Assembly (NCBI GenBank): GCA_019084435.1
Contig: JAHRFV010000110.1
Span: forward strand, 1 to 19,492
Origin: Dethiosulfatibacter sp.
GTDB lineage: Bacteria; Bacillota_A; Clostridia; Tissierellales; Dethiosulfatibacteraceae
Direction: 5' to 3'
DNA length: 19,492 bases
Part shown: positions 1 through 7,896 of the stretch, in pieces
Numbering within the stretch: position 1 is the stretch's first letter
Layout of the letters: each line of letters starts with the position of its first letter
Made by a program: the position numbers and the translations under genes
Notes under the pieces: model-generated
Databases searched by the model: none
Seen by the model: only the letters and a program-made list of their open reading frames with translations
Told to the model about the DNA's origin: nothing

Positions 1-686
1 ACAGCAGCGAAAGTAATGAGATAATTGATGCCTCTTGATTTTTTCAGAAAAGAAAAGCCTTGAATGATATCTTTTTTGGTTTTTGCAAAACTTAGCCTGG
101 TTGATTTCTCCAAATGTGGCTTATATTCTATAAATAGCTCGCTTATTGCTGAAACCAGGAATGATATACCATCTATAATAAACACTATCCTGATTCCGGC
201 CAATCCGAATATGGCAGCGCCAATAATAGGACCCGCAATAAATGTCGCACTGTCAATACTGCCTATTATAGAGTTGCCTTTCAATAGCTTGTCCTTATCA
301 ACTATTTCGGGAACCATGGCAGCTGTTGCTGTGTCAAAAACAGAAAAAAAACTGGACAGAAAAATTTGACAGATGAATAGCAATGGTATGGATAATTCAC
401 CGTTGACAATGGTAAATGCCAGAAATAACGATGTCAAACCGCTAAAAACATCCATCATAATCATAATCTTTTTGCGATTGAAATTATCTCCCAAAACCCC
501 GCCCAAGGGCATGAGAAAGATTTGAGGTAATAGCTGAGCGAAAGCATACGTCCCCATCATCAGACCTGAACCTGTGGTTCTCAATATATACAATGGTATG
601 GCTACATTTTGAATACCGCTTCCCAACAATGAAATCATCCTACCTGTTGCAAACAAGGTAAAATTAGTGTTTATCAGTCGTTTCAT
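1..686 (-). CDS. MFS transporter, DHA3/MFS_3-like (partial, 3' end outside window)
   Basis: This reading frame is open from the ATG at 684-686 to the window edge, giving 228 codons of the N-terminal half of a membrane transporter. The start is supported by a GAGGGGG ribosome site 3 nt upstream. The protein begins MKRLINTNFTLFATGRMISL and continues with the LGSGIQ/AIPLYIL pattern of an MFS helix 1. A GGVLGDNFNRKK loop lies between helices 2 and 3, and MVPEIVDKD..LLKGNS, a cytoplasmic segment typical of DHA3-type multidrug/macrolide exporters, follows later. Several long hydrophobic stretches are visible. It is probably a proton-driven exporter in the cytoplasmic membrane, but the substrate cannot be inferred. 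It is transcribed in the same direction as the upstream sigma-54 regulator but has its own promoter, so it is probably a separate unit. Confidence 0.85.
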   Translation of the reverse strand, partial: MKRLINTNFTLFATGRMISLLGSGIQNVAIPLYILRTTGSGLMMGTYAFAQLLPQIFLMPLGGVLGDNFNRKKIMIMMDVFSGLTSLFLAFTIVNGELSIPLLFICQIFLSSFFSVFDTATAAMVPEIVDKDKLLKGNSIIGSIDSATFIAGPIIGAAIFGLAGIRIVFIIDGISFLVSAISELFIEYKPHLEKSTRLSFAKTKKDIIQGFSFLKKSRGINYLITFAA

Positions 687-738
687 TTTCCCCCTCTTTG
701 AGCCATTATTCAGTTATTTAGTGAATCATATTTTAATC

Positions 739-767
739 ATTGTATACAATAGATACCATCATGTCAA
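739..767 (-). promoter_or_regulatory. Sigma-70 promoter of the MFS gene with palindrome over the -10
   Basis: On the minus strand a perfect -35 TTGACA (762-767) is separated by 17 bp from a -10 TACAAT (739-744), about 50 bp upstream of the MFS start codon. The -10 box is half of a perfect 12-bp palindrome, ATTGTATACAAT (739-750). This would suit a repressor that occludes RNA polymerase, but the regulator is unknown. Confidence 0.75.
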
Positions 768-805
768 TTAAGTAAAGACATTATGATGTTTATTTAACAT
801 TTATT

Positions 806-2194
806 CTAAAGCCCTAGTTTTTTGATTCGGTATTGAAGGGTTTGTCTTGGAATTTTTAGTATTTCAGCAGCTTTGGAGATGTTATTTTCTGTACTTTCCA
901 GCGCTGCGCTAATTATTTTCTGTTCTGTTTTTTCAAGAACCTCGCTCAATGAACCGATATCATCCAATGAAATGCTGTCATTTTTTCTTCTGCCTGATTT
1001 AAATTGAAAAGGCAGATGCTCCTCTCTTATGATGTCAACATCAAACAGACTGGCAATACCCTCTATGGTATGCTGAAGTTCTCGTACATTGCCCGGCCAG
1101 TCATAGTTCATAAATATGTCCATAACATTACTCGAGAGATTTCTAATAAATTTATTTTTCTCCTTGTTGTACTTTTCAATGAAAAAATCCACGAGAACAG
1201 GAATATCCACCTTTCTCTCTTTCAATTCAGGCACAATGATGGATATTACATTTAGTCGATAGAAGAGGTCCTTGCGAAGCTGTCCCGTCGACAATATATC
1301 TTCAATATCTGAATTGAAGGCTGCCATGATCCGAACGTCCACATCAATTCTATTGGAGGCGCCAACTCGTCTGATATTGTGATTTTGAAGGGCTCGTAGA
1401 AGCTTTGCCTGCAGATCTAGAGGCATGGAGTTTATCTCATCCAGAAATAGAGTTCCCCCATGAGCCAATTCAAATAATCCAGGTCTGTTTTCGGCACCGG
1501 TGAAGCTTCCCTTGACAGAACCAAACAGTATACTTTCAAGCAGGTTTGCCGGTAGGGCGGCACAGTTCTGTGCGATGAAAGGCTTATTTTTTCTAGTGCT
1601 GGCGTTATGGATTGCTTGAACGAAAAGCTCTTTTCCGGTACCGGTCCTTCCACCGATTAGGACTGGTGAATCAGTTTGAGAGGCTTTGAAAGCCAATGTC
1701 TTTAGTTTTAGCATCTCTTTTGACTGACCGATTATATCCACAAAAGTATATTTTGCATCAGTGACAATATCCTTGGCATGAGACTGGGGCTTGTACAACT
1801 CACTCTGTAGATTGACAATTTTCTCAGAAAGTTCTTTAACCTGGGTAATATTTTTGGATACCTCTACCGCCCCAATAATCTTATTATTGGCCTTGATTGG
1901 AAATGAGGAGTTGACTGTGGATATCTTATCACCCTTGTAGTTGATAAATACCTGCTCCTTGTTGATGATGGTGCTTCTAGTTTCCATTGACTGCAGTAAA
2001 GTGCTGGTTTCATGTGTCAATGAAGGATAGATCTCCAATACATGTCTTCCCAGTGCGGTTTTGCCCTCTATGCTATCGACTATCCGAGCAGACTTATTAT
2101 AGTAAATGATCCTGCCTTTCTCGTCAATTATCTGGATACCCTCATCAATATAGTCCAAAATATTCAGTATTGATTCATAATATTTCTCATCCAT
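806..2194 (-). CDS. Sigma-54-dependent PAS/AAA+/Fis activator, probable lysine-cluster regulator
   Basis: This is a bacterial enhancer-binding protein of 462 aa that would use ATP hydrolysis to open promoters bound by sigma-54 RNA polymerase. The domain order is an N-terminal PAS sensor (about 10-115), a short coiled linker, and an AAA+ core (about 152-390). The core has Walker A GGRTGTGKE at 181-189, the sigma-54 contact loop GSFTGA at 229-234 (a variant of GAFTGA) and Walker B LFLDEI at 249-254. A C-terminal Fis-type helix-turn-helix (about 421-462) ends NISKAAEILKIPRQTLQYR. The Walker A carries R where E is usual. The ATG at 2194 is chosen because GGAGG lies 5 nt upstream; the ATG at 2206 has no site. 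It follows a DUF1934 gene by 31 bp and is divergent from kdd-kam, whose promoter is a -24/-12 type, so control of lysine fermentation is a strong inference. The ligand sensed is unknown. Confidence 0.9.
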   Translation of the reverse strand: MDEKYYESILNILDYIDEGIQIIDEKGRIIYYNKSARIVDSIEGKTALGRHVLEIYPSLTHETSTLLQSMETRSTIINKEQVFINYKGDKISTVNSSFPIKANNKIIGAVEVSKNITQVKELSEKIVNLQSELYKPQSHAKDIVTDAKYTFVDIIGQSKEMLKLKTLAFKASQTDSPVLIGGRTGTGKELFVQAIHNASTRKNKPFIAQNCAALPANLLESILFGSVKGSFTGAENRPGLFELAHGGTLFLDEINSMPLDLQAKLLRALQNHNIRRVGASNRIDVDVRIMAAFNSDIEDILSTGQLRKDLFYRLNVISIIVPELKERKVDIPVLVDFFIEKYNKEKNKFIRNLSSNVMDIFMNYDWPGNVRELQHTIEGIASLFDVDIIREEHLPFQFKSGRRKNDSISLDDIGSLSEVLEKTEQKIISAALESTENNISKAAEILKIPRQTLQYRIKKLGL

Positions 2195-2205
2195 GCAAAC
2201 CTCCA

Positions 2206-2221
2206 TGCCGATAATTCGGCA
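2206..2221. promoter_or_regulatory. 16-bp inverted repeat at the regulator leader, possible operator
   Basis: TGCCGATAATTCGGCA has perfect 6-bp arms around TAAT. It lies between the DUF1934 stop and the regulator start, just upstream of the GGAGG site. There is no T-tract, so it is not an intrinsic terminator. It resembles the dyad at 2726-2741 upstream of kdd (12 of 16 positions identical), which suggests a shared binding site and autoregulation. Confidence 0.45.
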
Positions 2222-2225
2222 CCTA

Positions 2226-2648
2226 TTAACTGGTTGTTATTTCTAACTTATTGATTGTTTCGGAATCGGTTCCAAAGGTCATCCTATATTCGAGAAAAAT
2301 CTTACCTTTCCCAAATTGGTCAAGACCGCAAATCACCTTTGTTGTGTTTAAAACAATCGCGAAAGTGCCATACTCCGTAACATAACTGCTTTTTGATTTT
2401 TCACCCTCTTGAAACTCTAGGAACGCAGACGCTTGCACACCGCTTCTTTTCATGGTCAGCTTTTTATCACCGTCTGTTATGAGTCTGGTGACAGAGCCCT
2501 CCATTCCTGATATTTCTGATTCAATATATTCAAAGCAGTAATGGCCGTCATCCATGAAAAAGTTACCTTCAGTTGTAAGCTCTGTGATCAGTGGATTTTC
2601 ACCCTTTGATGTCTGTGTGCTGATGACTTTGATCTTTATATCTTTCAT
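2226..2648 (-). CDS. DUF1934 (YwiB-like) calycin-type small protein
   Basis: This 140-aa protein of unknown function begins MKDIKIKVISTQ and resembles the DUF1934/YwiB family of small beta-barrel proteins. It has no signal peptide or membrane segment, and its many alternating beta-type stretches with a FEYIESE..GMEG segment fit a calycin-like fold. The start at 2648 is preceded by AAAAGGAG at 8 nt; an in-frame ATG at 2720 would intrude into the kdd regulatory region and has no comparable site. It is the first gene of a probable two-gene unit with the sigma-54 activator downstream. Family assignment is from recollection of sequence character. The biological role is unknown, and its link to lysine metabolism is positional only. 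Confidence 0.7.
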   Translation of the reverse strand: MKDIKIKVISTQTSKGENPLITELTTEGNFFMDDGHYCFEYIESEISGMEGSVTRLITDGDKKLTMKRSGVQASAFLEFQEGEKSKSSYVTEYGTFAIVLNTTKVICGLDQFGKGKIFLEYRMTFGTDSETINKLEITTS

Positions 2649-2715
2649 TTTTCCACTCCTTTTCTGTATTTTACCACAGCTTCTGTTAAAAAAAAAGCGA
2701 AATTGACAAAAATTA

Positions 2716-2741
2716 GGCAATTAATTGCCCGAAATTGGGCA
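2716..2741. promoter_or_regulatory. Overlapping palindromes upstream of kdd, candidate enhancer (UAS)
   Basis: A perfect 14-bp palindrome, GGCAATTAATTGCC (2716-2729), overlaps a second dyad, TGCCCGAAATTGGGCA (2726-2741, 5-bp arms). They lie about 80-110 bp upstream of the -24 element, the usual distance for enhancer-binding activators. The second dyad matches the one at the regulator leader (2206-2221). A third, weaker dyad, CGTTTT-N9-AAAACG, is at 2759-2779. Confidence 0.55.
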
Positions 2742-2822
2742 CACGATTTCTTTTAAAGCGTTTTATGTATTTAAAAACGTTGAAAAATGCTGCTTTTGGA
2801 TATTTAATCATGAAAAAAAACA

Positions 2823-2837
2823 TGGCATGCTAATTGC
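2823..2837 (+). promoter_or_regulatory. Sigma-54 (-24/-12) promoter of the kdd-kam operon
   Basis: TGGCAT-N5-TTGC matches the sigma-54 consensus TGGCAC-N5-TTGC at all but one position. GG (2824-2825) and GC (2836-2837) are separated by exactly 10 bp. Transcription should start near 2849, leaving a leader of about 60 nt before kdd. No competing good sigma-70 promoter was noticed in the gap. Confidence 0.85.
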
Positions 2838-2908
2838 AAATGATAGTAATAAGAAGAACATGACATTCTTATAATGACCGTTTAAATAAAATATTTGGAG
2901 GAATATCA

Positions 2909-3946
2909 ATGAAAAAAGGAAATCCATTCGGAACACACAGAGTTATCGAGCCAAAAGGCGTGCTGCCGCAGCCAGCGCTTAAAATCGACAACACCATGGA
3001 AATTTATGACAATGAAATTTTGATAGACGTCAAGACACTAAACGTTGACTCTGCAAGCTTTACACAGATAAAAGATCAGGCAGAAGGTGACGTGGAAAAA
3101 ATCAAGGAAATCATGAAGGGTATTGTAGCAGAAAGAGGGAAACACCAGAATCCTGTAACGGGTTCAGGAGGTATGCTTACCGGTACTGTTAAAGAAATTG
3201 GACCTGCGCTTGAGGGAAAAACAAGTCTTAAAGTAGGGGACAAAGTCGTAACACTCGTTTCACTGTCATTGACTCCGCTAGTGATAGAAGAGATTTTGGC
3301 AATCAGAAAGGACATAGACCAGGTTGACATCAAAGGTCAGGCGATTCTATTCGAGAGTGGTATTTATGCCAAGATGCCTGATGACTTGCCTGAGAATCTG
3401 GCGTTGTCAGTACTTGATGTTGCAGGTGCACCGGCACAGACAGCCAAGCTGGTTAAACCTGGAGATACGGTTTTGGTAGTTGGAGGAGCTGGAAAATCCG
3501 GTATCCTATGTCTATATGAAGCTAAGAAAAGAGCAGGCATCACAGGAAAGGTAATCTGCATGGCACATAGCGAATCATCACTGGATAGAGTCAGAAAGCT
3601 AAATCTGGCAGATGAATATATTGCAGGAGATGCCACAGACGCTGTTGGTGTATATGATAAAATAGTTGAACTGACAGACGGGAAGTTGTGTGATATAGTC
3701 ATCAACTGCGTGAGCAGACCAAACTGTGAGATGTCAAGTATCTTGGCATGCAAAGACAACGGAACAGTCTATTTCTTCTCTATGGCGACATCATTCACTA
3801 AAGCTGCATTGGGAGCTGAAGGAGTTGGCAAGGATGTCAATATGATTATAGGAAATGGATATACCAAAGATCATGCCGAGATAGCACTTCAGATTATGAG
3901 AGAAAGTGAGCCGCTCAAAAAGCTTTACAGCGAGATCTATGCATAG
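2909..3946 (+). CDS. kdd: L-erythro-3,5-diaminohexanoate dehydrogenase
   Basis: This enzyme oxidatively deaminates 3,5-diaminohexanoate to 3-keto-5-aminohexanoate with NAD(P), releasing ammonia, as the third step of clostridial lysine fermentation. The 345-aa protein has an MDR-like layout: a GroES-like N-terminal half with NPVTGSGGMLTGTVKEIG around 81-98, then a Rossmann fold with the dinucleotide loop VGGAGKSG at 191-198. It begins KGNPFGTHRVIEPKGVLPQP, which I recognise as characteristic of Kdd and its ornithine-pathway relative Ord. The kamA-E genes immediately downstream decide in favour of Kdd. GGAGG precedes the ATG at a good distance. It is the first gene after the sigma-54 promoter. 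In many lysine fermenters kce and kal precede it; here they do not. Confidence 0.9.
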   Translation: MKKGNPFGTHRVIEPKGVLPQPALKIDNTMEIYDNEILIDVKTLNVDSASFTQIKDQAEGDVEKIKEIMKGIVAERGKHQNPVTGSGGMLTGTVKEIGPALEGKTSLKVGDKVVTLVSLSLTPLVIEEILAIRKDIDQVDIKGQAILFESGIYAKMPDDLPENLALSVLDVAGAPAQTAKLVKPGDTVLVVGGAGKSGILCLYEAKKRAGITGKVICMAHSESSLDRVRKLNLADEYIAGDATDAVGVYDKIVELTDGKLCDIVINCVSRPNCEMSSILACKDNGTVYFFSMATSFTKAALGAEGVGKDVNMIIGNGYTKDHAEIALQIMRESEPLKKLYSEIYA

Positions 3947-3984
3947 CAGACTGTTGATATTAGTGTAAAAAGGAGAATAAAGAA

Positions 3985-5235
3985 ATGGCCTATTATAATG
4001 AAATAGAACTATATAAAGATGTGACACCAAAGGAATGGGACGATTGGAAATGGCAGGTAAGGAATAGAATAAACGATGTTGAGAAGTTGAAAAAAATTAT
4101 CAATATCACACCACAGGAAGAGGATGACATCAACAAGGTTCTTCAGAAATTCAGACTGGGGATTACACCTTATTTTGCTGCACAGATGGACAAGGATGAC
4201 CATAGATGTCCAATTCGGATGCAGGCAGTTCCTACTATCGCAGAAACACACGTCAGCGATGCGGATATGTTGGACCCCCTACATGAAGACCAGGACTCTC
4301 CGACACCGGGATTGACACACAGATATCCTGACAGAGTGCTAATGCTCCTGACAGATCAATGCTCTATGTACTGTAGACATTGCACCAGAAGAAGATTCGC
4401 AGGGCAAGCCGACCATGCTGTTCCGACTGAAAAAATTGACAAGGCAATCGAATATATCAGAAATACACCTCAGGTAAGAGACGTACTGCTATCTGGAGGT
4501 GATGCACTTTTGATTTCTGATGATAGGTTGGAATACATAATCAAGAGATTGAGAGAGATACCCCATGTTGAAATCATTAGAATTGGATCCAGAACACCTG
4601 TAGTCTGCCCACAAAGAATCACAGATGATTTGGTCAATATGTTGAAAAAATACCATCCAATATGGTTGAACACTCACTTCAATCATCCGAAAGAGATGAC
4701 TGATGAGACAAGAGAAGCCTGCAGAAAGTTGGCAGATGCGGGAATACCATTAGGGAATCAATCGGTATTACTGAGGGGCGTTAATGACTGTGTTCACATT
4801 ACCAAAAATCTAATGCACGAATTGGTAAAAAACAGGGTTAGACCTTATTATATCTATCAATGTGACCTATCACTTGGTATTGAGCATTTTAGGACATCAA
4901 TAGCCAAGGGTATAGAAATCATTGAAGGTCTTAGAGGACATACTTCTGGTTATGCTGTTCCCACATTTGTGGTAGATGCACCAGGTGGTGGCGGAAAAAT
5001 ACCTGTTATGCCGGATTATGTCATATCCAGATCACCACATAGACTGATTCTCAGAAACTACGAGGGTGTCATAACAACCTACACTGAGCCTAGCACTCTT
5101 TCTGATATCGATTGTGTTTGTGATGTGTGTACAGGCAAGAAGAAAAGCCATCTGACAGGAGTTGCCTCACTGTTGGCAGGAGAGAGATTGAATCTTGAAC
5201 CGACCCATCTTGACAGAAATGAGCGTAACAAGTAA
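3985..5235 (+). CDS. kamA: Lysine 2,3-aminomutase (radical SAM)
   Basis: KamA interconverts L-lysine and L-beta-lysine using SAM, a [4Fe-4S] cluster and PLP. The 416-aa length equals that of the well-studied clostridial enzyme. The cluster motif CSMYCRHC supplies C126, C130 and C133. K338 in the GGGGK stretch corresponds to the PLP lysine (K337 in Clostridium subterminale), and D294 (QCDLS) and D331 fit the substrate amino-group binders. C269 and the C-terminal CVCDVC cluster (C377, C379, C382) fit the structural zinc site. The N-terminal EWDDWKWQVRNRI is a strong family signature. The start has a GGAG site (3972-3975) 9 nt upstream and follows kdd by 38 bp. All key residues are present, so it should be active. 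Confidence 0.97.
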   Translation: MAYYNEIELYKDVTPKEWDDWKWQVRNRINDVEKLKKIINITPQEEDDINKVLQKFRLGITPYFAAQMDKDDHRCPIRMQAVPTIAETHVSDADMLDPLHEDQDSPTPGLTHRYPDRVLMLLTDQCSMYCRHCTRRRFAGQADHAVPTEKIDKAIEYIRNTPQVRDVLLSGGDALLISDDRLEYIIKRLREIPHVEIIRIGSRTPVVCPQRITDDLVNMLKKYHPIWLNTHFNHPKEMTDETREACRKLADAGIPLGNQSVLLRGVNDCVHITKNLMHELVKNRVRPYYIYQCDLSLGIEHFRTSIAKGIEIIEGLRGHTSGYAVPTFVVDAPGGGGKIPVMPDYVISRSPHRLILRNYEGVITTYTEPSTLSDIDCVCDVCTGKKKSHLTGVASLLAGERLNLEPTHLDRNERNK

Positions 5236-5265
5236 GACTATTGGAGTTAACACGAGGAGTATTCT

Positions 5266-6282
5266 ATGAGATTAATTGAAGAGTTGAATCAGAAATACAA
5301 TTCTGTATCGATTATTGGACTCGCCAAGAATGCAGGTAAAACTGTGACCTTGAATTATCTTATAGAACAAGCCTACGATTCAAATATTGTATTGGGTCTG
5401 ACCTCAACCGGCAGAGACGGCGAGAGGCTGGACCTGGTTACTGAGACAGATAAACCGGCTATATTTGTCGGCGAAGATACAATTATAGCAACAGCCATAT
5501 CCATGCTGGAAATTGGAGATGCAGGGCTTGAGATTCTGGAGACAACAGAATTCACAAGCCCTCTTGGCAATATCGTGCTGTGCAGAGTTAAAGAAGAAGG
5601 CAATGTTCAACTTGCTGGACCTTCAAACGCATCTGACACACGTTTGGTCAAAGAAAAAATGCTTGGCTATGGGGCAGACTTGGTTGTCATTGACGGAGCC
5701 ATCGACAGAAAAGCCGTTGCCTCTCCCCGCATAACAGATGCCTGCATAATAGCAACAGGAGCCGTGCTAAGTCGAGATATTAAAAAAGTGGTGTCACAGA
5801 CGGCCTATTATGCTTCTGTGTTCATGCTGCCAGGCACTAAGGATTTGGAGCTAATCAGACTTAAAGACCAGTTGAACAGAACCTGTATCATAGACGATGA
5901 ATATCATCTGGCTTATCCCAAAATCAAAACAAGTCTTGGACAGGGTCGAACACTAACATCAATGGTAGATGAAAAGACCAGATACATCTATTTGTCCGGA
6001 GCCGTGACGACATCAATGCTAAAAGACTTGATATTTGGAAAGTCCAACTTCATCATTTTGATTGATGATGGAACCCAAGTATTTTCTGATTATTATAGTT
6101 ATAACAGCCTGAAGAAAAAGGGATTGAGACTTGAAGTTCTGAACCCCATCAGGGTTGAGGCTATAACAGTCAACCCGACAGCACCATTAGGATATAGCTT
6201 TCCAAGTGATGAATTAGTCAGGATGATTGGAGAAGAGGTGGGACCAATCAAGGTAATAGATGTGTTGAGTGGAGGTGTATAG
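5266..6282 (+). CDS. kamB: P-loop protein KamB, putative lysine 5,6-aminomutase reactivase subunit
   Basis: This 338-aa cytosolic protein lies between kamA and kamD in lysine fermentation clusters, where it is usually paired with the MutS-like KamC. It opens with a nucleotide-binding loop, GLAKNAGKT (18-26), one residue longer between glycines than a classical Walker A and reminiscent of the KNSGKT loop of MobB-type GTPases. A Walker-B-like strand, DLVVIDGAIDR, follows (about 138-147). The C-terminal half has no domain I recognise. GAGGAG precedes the ATG by 6 nt, and the stop codon abuts the kamC ATG directly, so translation is probably coupled. A role in restoring inactivated KamDE is inferred from family annotation and context. 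I know of no biochemical proof. Confidence 0.75.
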   Translation: MRLIEELNQKYNSVSIIGLAKNAGKTVTLNYLIEQAYDSNIVLGLTSTGRDGERLDLVTETDKPAIFVGEDTIIATAISMLEIGDAGLEILETTEFTSPLGNIVLCRVKEEGNVQLAGPSNASDTRLVKEKMLGYGADLVVIDGAIDRKAVASPRITDACIIATGAVLSRDIKKVVSQTAYYASVFMLPGTKDLELIRLKDQLNRTCIIDDEYHLAYPKIKTSLGQGRTLTSMVDEKTRYIYLSGAVTTSMLKDLIFGKSNFIILIDDGTQVFSDYYSYNSLKKKGLRLEVLNPIRVEAITVNPTAPLGYSFPSDELVRMIGEEVGPIKVIDVLSGGV

Positions 6283-7896
6283 ATGGAATCTTTCATTGAT
6301 AAAAATTCACAGGACAAGATAGGTATAAATACATTGCTTAACAAAATAATACCTCTTTCTCCTTATGGCACAGCTAAAAAGAGAGAGATGCCTATATACA
6401 AACCCGGTCATGAGGATTTGTTGAAGATGGAGTACAATCTGATGGCTTATCTGGATAATTATTATCTGGATAGGGACGTGATTTCCATGCTAAACCATGT
6501 CAAGGATATCACCGAATCAGTCAAAAGAGCGGAATCAGGAGAGGTCCTGACAGCTGTTGAGCTATTCGAGATAAAAAATTTCGTCTTGCATACCATGAGG
6601 GTTTATAAGACTTTTAGAGATAATAAATTTTATGATGACATAAGAATTGAAAGAATGATGGATGTGATTGAGCTTCTGGATCCGGCAGGAGAAAAGCTGA
6701 ACACATTCTATATCTATGATGAATATTCAGCGAAGCTAAAGCAAATACGAACCGAAAAAATGCAAGTAAGCCATTTAATCAAAAAAATAAAGAAAGAAAT
6801 CAAAGACGAGATTCAAGTGAGCTACAATGTTAAACTGAGTTTAAAGGGTGATATTTATCTAAATAAATCAGAAGAAGATCTCATCCGAATGATGGATGAA
6901 GACAAAAGGCTCTACTGCTCCGACCAAACTATTTCACAGATCGTATACAGCATCAAGAACACAGATGAGTTGTATAGGCTTGATGTTCAGATAAATAATC
7001 TCAAAGCTCGTGAAGAGGATGAGGAATACGAAGTTTTGAAATATTTGTCTAAAGAAGTCGGTATAAGAAGTGGAAAATTCAGAAACAATTTCAGTGCTGT
7101 GGGTAAAATAGATTTGATTTTGGCTAAATTGAGACAGGCTAAAACAACTGATTCGAGACCACCAACCATTATCAAAGAGCACAGAGTAGAGATAGTCAAT
7201 GGAAGACACCTGAAAACTGAAGAGGTACTGACTAAGAAAAATAAAAGCTATACAGCTGTATCCATCAAATTGGATAGACCTGCAACATCAATAACAGGTG
7301 CCAATATGGGGGGGAAGACAGTCACCCTGAAAATGATTGGACAGATTGCCTGTGCTACTGCGTTAGGGCTTTATGTGCCAGCAGAGGAATGTACCATAGG
7401 TTTATCCGGCAAGATTTTCGTTTCCATTGGTGACGAGCAGTCAGTGGAGAAGGGCTTATCAACATTTGGAGCTGAAATCCAAAATCTCACAGAGGCCTTT
7501 AAAAATGTAAATGACAGATGCCTCATACTCATAGACGAGTTGGCCGGAGGGACAAATCCAGTAGAAGGATTTGCCATAACAAAAAGTATCGTTGGCTATC
7601 TGTCGGATAAGAATTCGATTTCAGTCATCACGACACATTTTGACAAAGCCGCAGGTCAAGAAGTTCAAAAGCTTCAAGTAGCGGGGCTTAAGAAAATAGA
7701 TTTGAAGAAATTGGAACAGGAGCTTTTGGAAAACCCGGGTAAGGGGATGGATATCATTACAGATAATATGGATTATCACTTGATTCCGGCAGAGGAATAC
7801 GATGAGGTTCCTAAAGATGCCATCAATATTGCAGAGCTGATGGGAATGCAAAAGGAAATTGTGGATCAAGCAAAAAAATATATTGAAGGGAAGTGA
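6283..7896 (+). CDS. kamC: MutS-like ATPase KamC, putative lysine 5,6-aminomutase reactivase
   Basis: This 537-aa protein has a helical, charged N-terminal part (a core/lever-like region of about 300 aa, with coiled-coil-like stretches near 150-260) and a C-terminal MutS-family ATPase. The ATPase shows Walker A TGANMGGKT at 338-346, a GDEQSVEKGLSTFGAE signature near 383-398, Walker B LIDELAGGTNP at 416-426 and ITTHF at 449-453. It lacks the N-terminal mismatch-recognition domain with its Phe-X-Glu motif, so it is not a mismatch repair MutS. GGAGG precedes the ATG. It starts on the base after the kamB stop and overlaps kamD at TGATG. Placement inside the B12 aminomutase operon, with an enzyme known for suicide inactivation, supports a chaperone or cofactor-exchange role. 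That role remains an inference. Confidence 0.8.
   Translation: MESFIDKNSQDKIGINTLLNKIIPLSPYGTAKKREMPIYKPGHEDLLKMEYNLMAYLDNYYLDRDVISMLNHVKDITESVKRAESGEVLTAVELFEIKNFVLHTMRVYKTFRDNKFYDDIRIERMMDVIELLDPAGEKLNTFYIYDEYSAKLKQIRTEKMQVSHLIKKIKKEIKDEIQVSYNVKLSLKGDIYLNKSEEDLIRMMDEDKRLYCSDQTISQIVYSIKNTDELYRLDVQINNLKAREEDEEYEVLKYLSKEVGIRSGKFRNNFSAVGKIDLILAKLRQAKTTDSRPPTIIKEHRVEIVNGRHLKTEEVLTKKNKSYTAVSIKLDRPATSITGANMGGKTVTLKMIGQIACATALGLYVPAEECTIGLSGKIFVSIGDEQSVEKGLSTFGAEIQNLTEAFKNVNDRCLILIDELAGGTNPVEGFAITKSIVGYLSDKNSISVITTHFDKAAGQEVQKLQVAGLKKIDLKKLEQELLENPGKGMDIITDNMDYHLIPAEEYDEVPKDAINIAELMGMQKEIVDQAKKYIEGK

Noticed and set aside
64..369. Plus-strand open frame of 101 codons
   Set aside because: It is antisense to the MFS gene, whose minus-strand frame gives a clear transporter sequence to the window edge. 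It has no ribosome site.
2838..2908. Lysine riboswitch or T-box in the kdd leader
   Set aside because: The leader is only about 60 nt and AT-rich, with no room for and no sign of the conserved cores of either element.
2909..3946. Ord (2,4-diaminopentanoate dehydrogenase) or a generic zinc alcohol dehydrogenase
   Set aside because: Ord is a close relative, but the downstream genes are all lysine aminomutase genes with no ort or ora genes, so Kdd fits. Generic ADH was rejected on the N-terminal NPFGTHRVIEPKGVLPQP signature.
6283..7896. DNA mismatch repair MutS/MutS2
   Set aside because: Only the ATPase and a helical core are present. There is no mismatch-recognition domain and no C-terminal Smr nuclease domain, and the gene is embedded between kamB and kamD with coupled starts.
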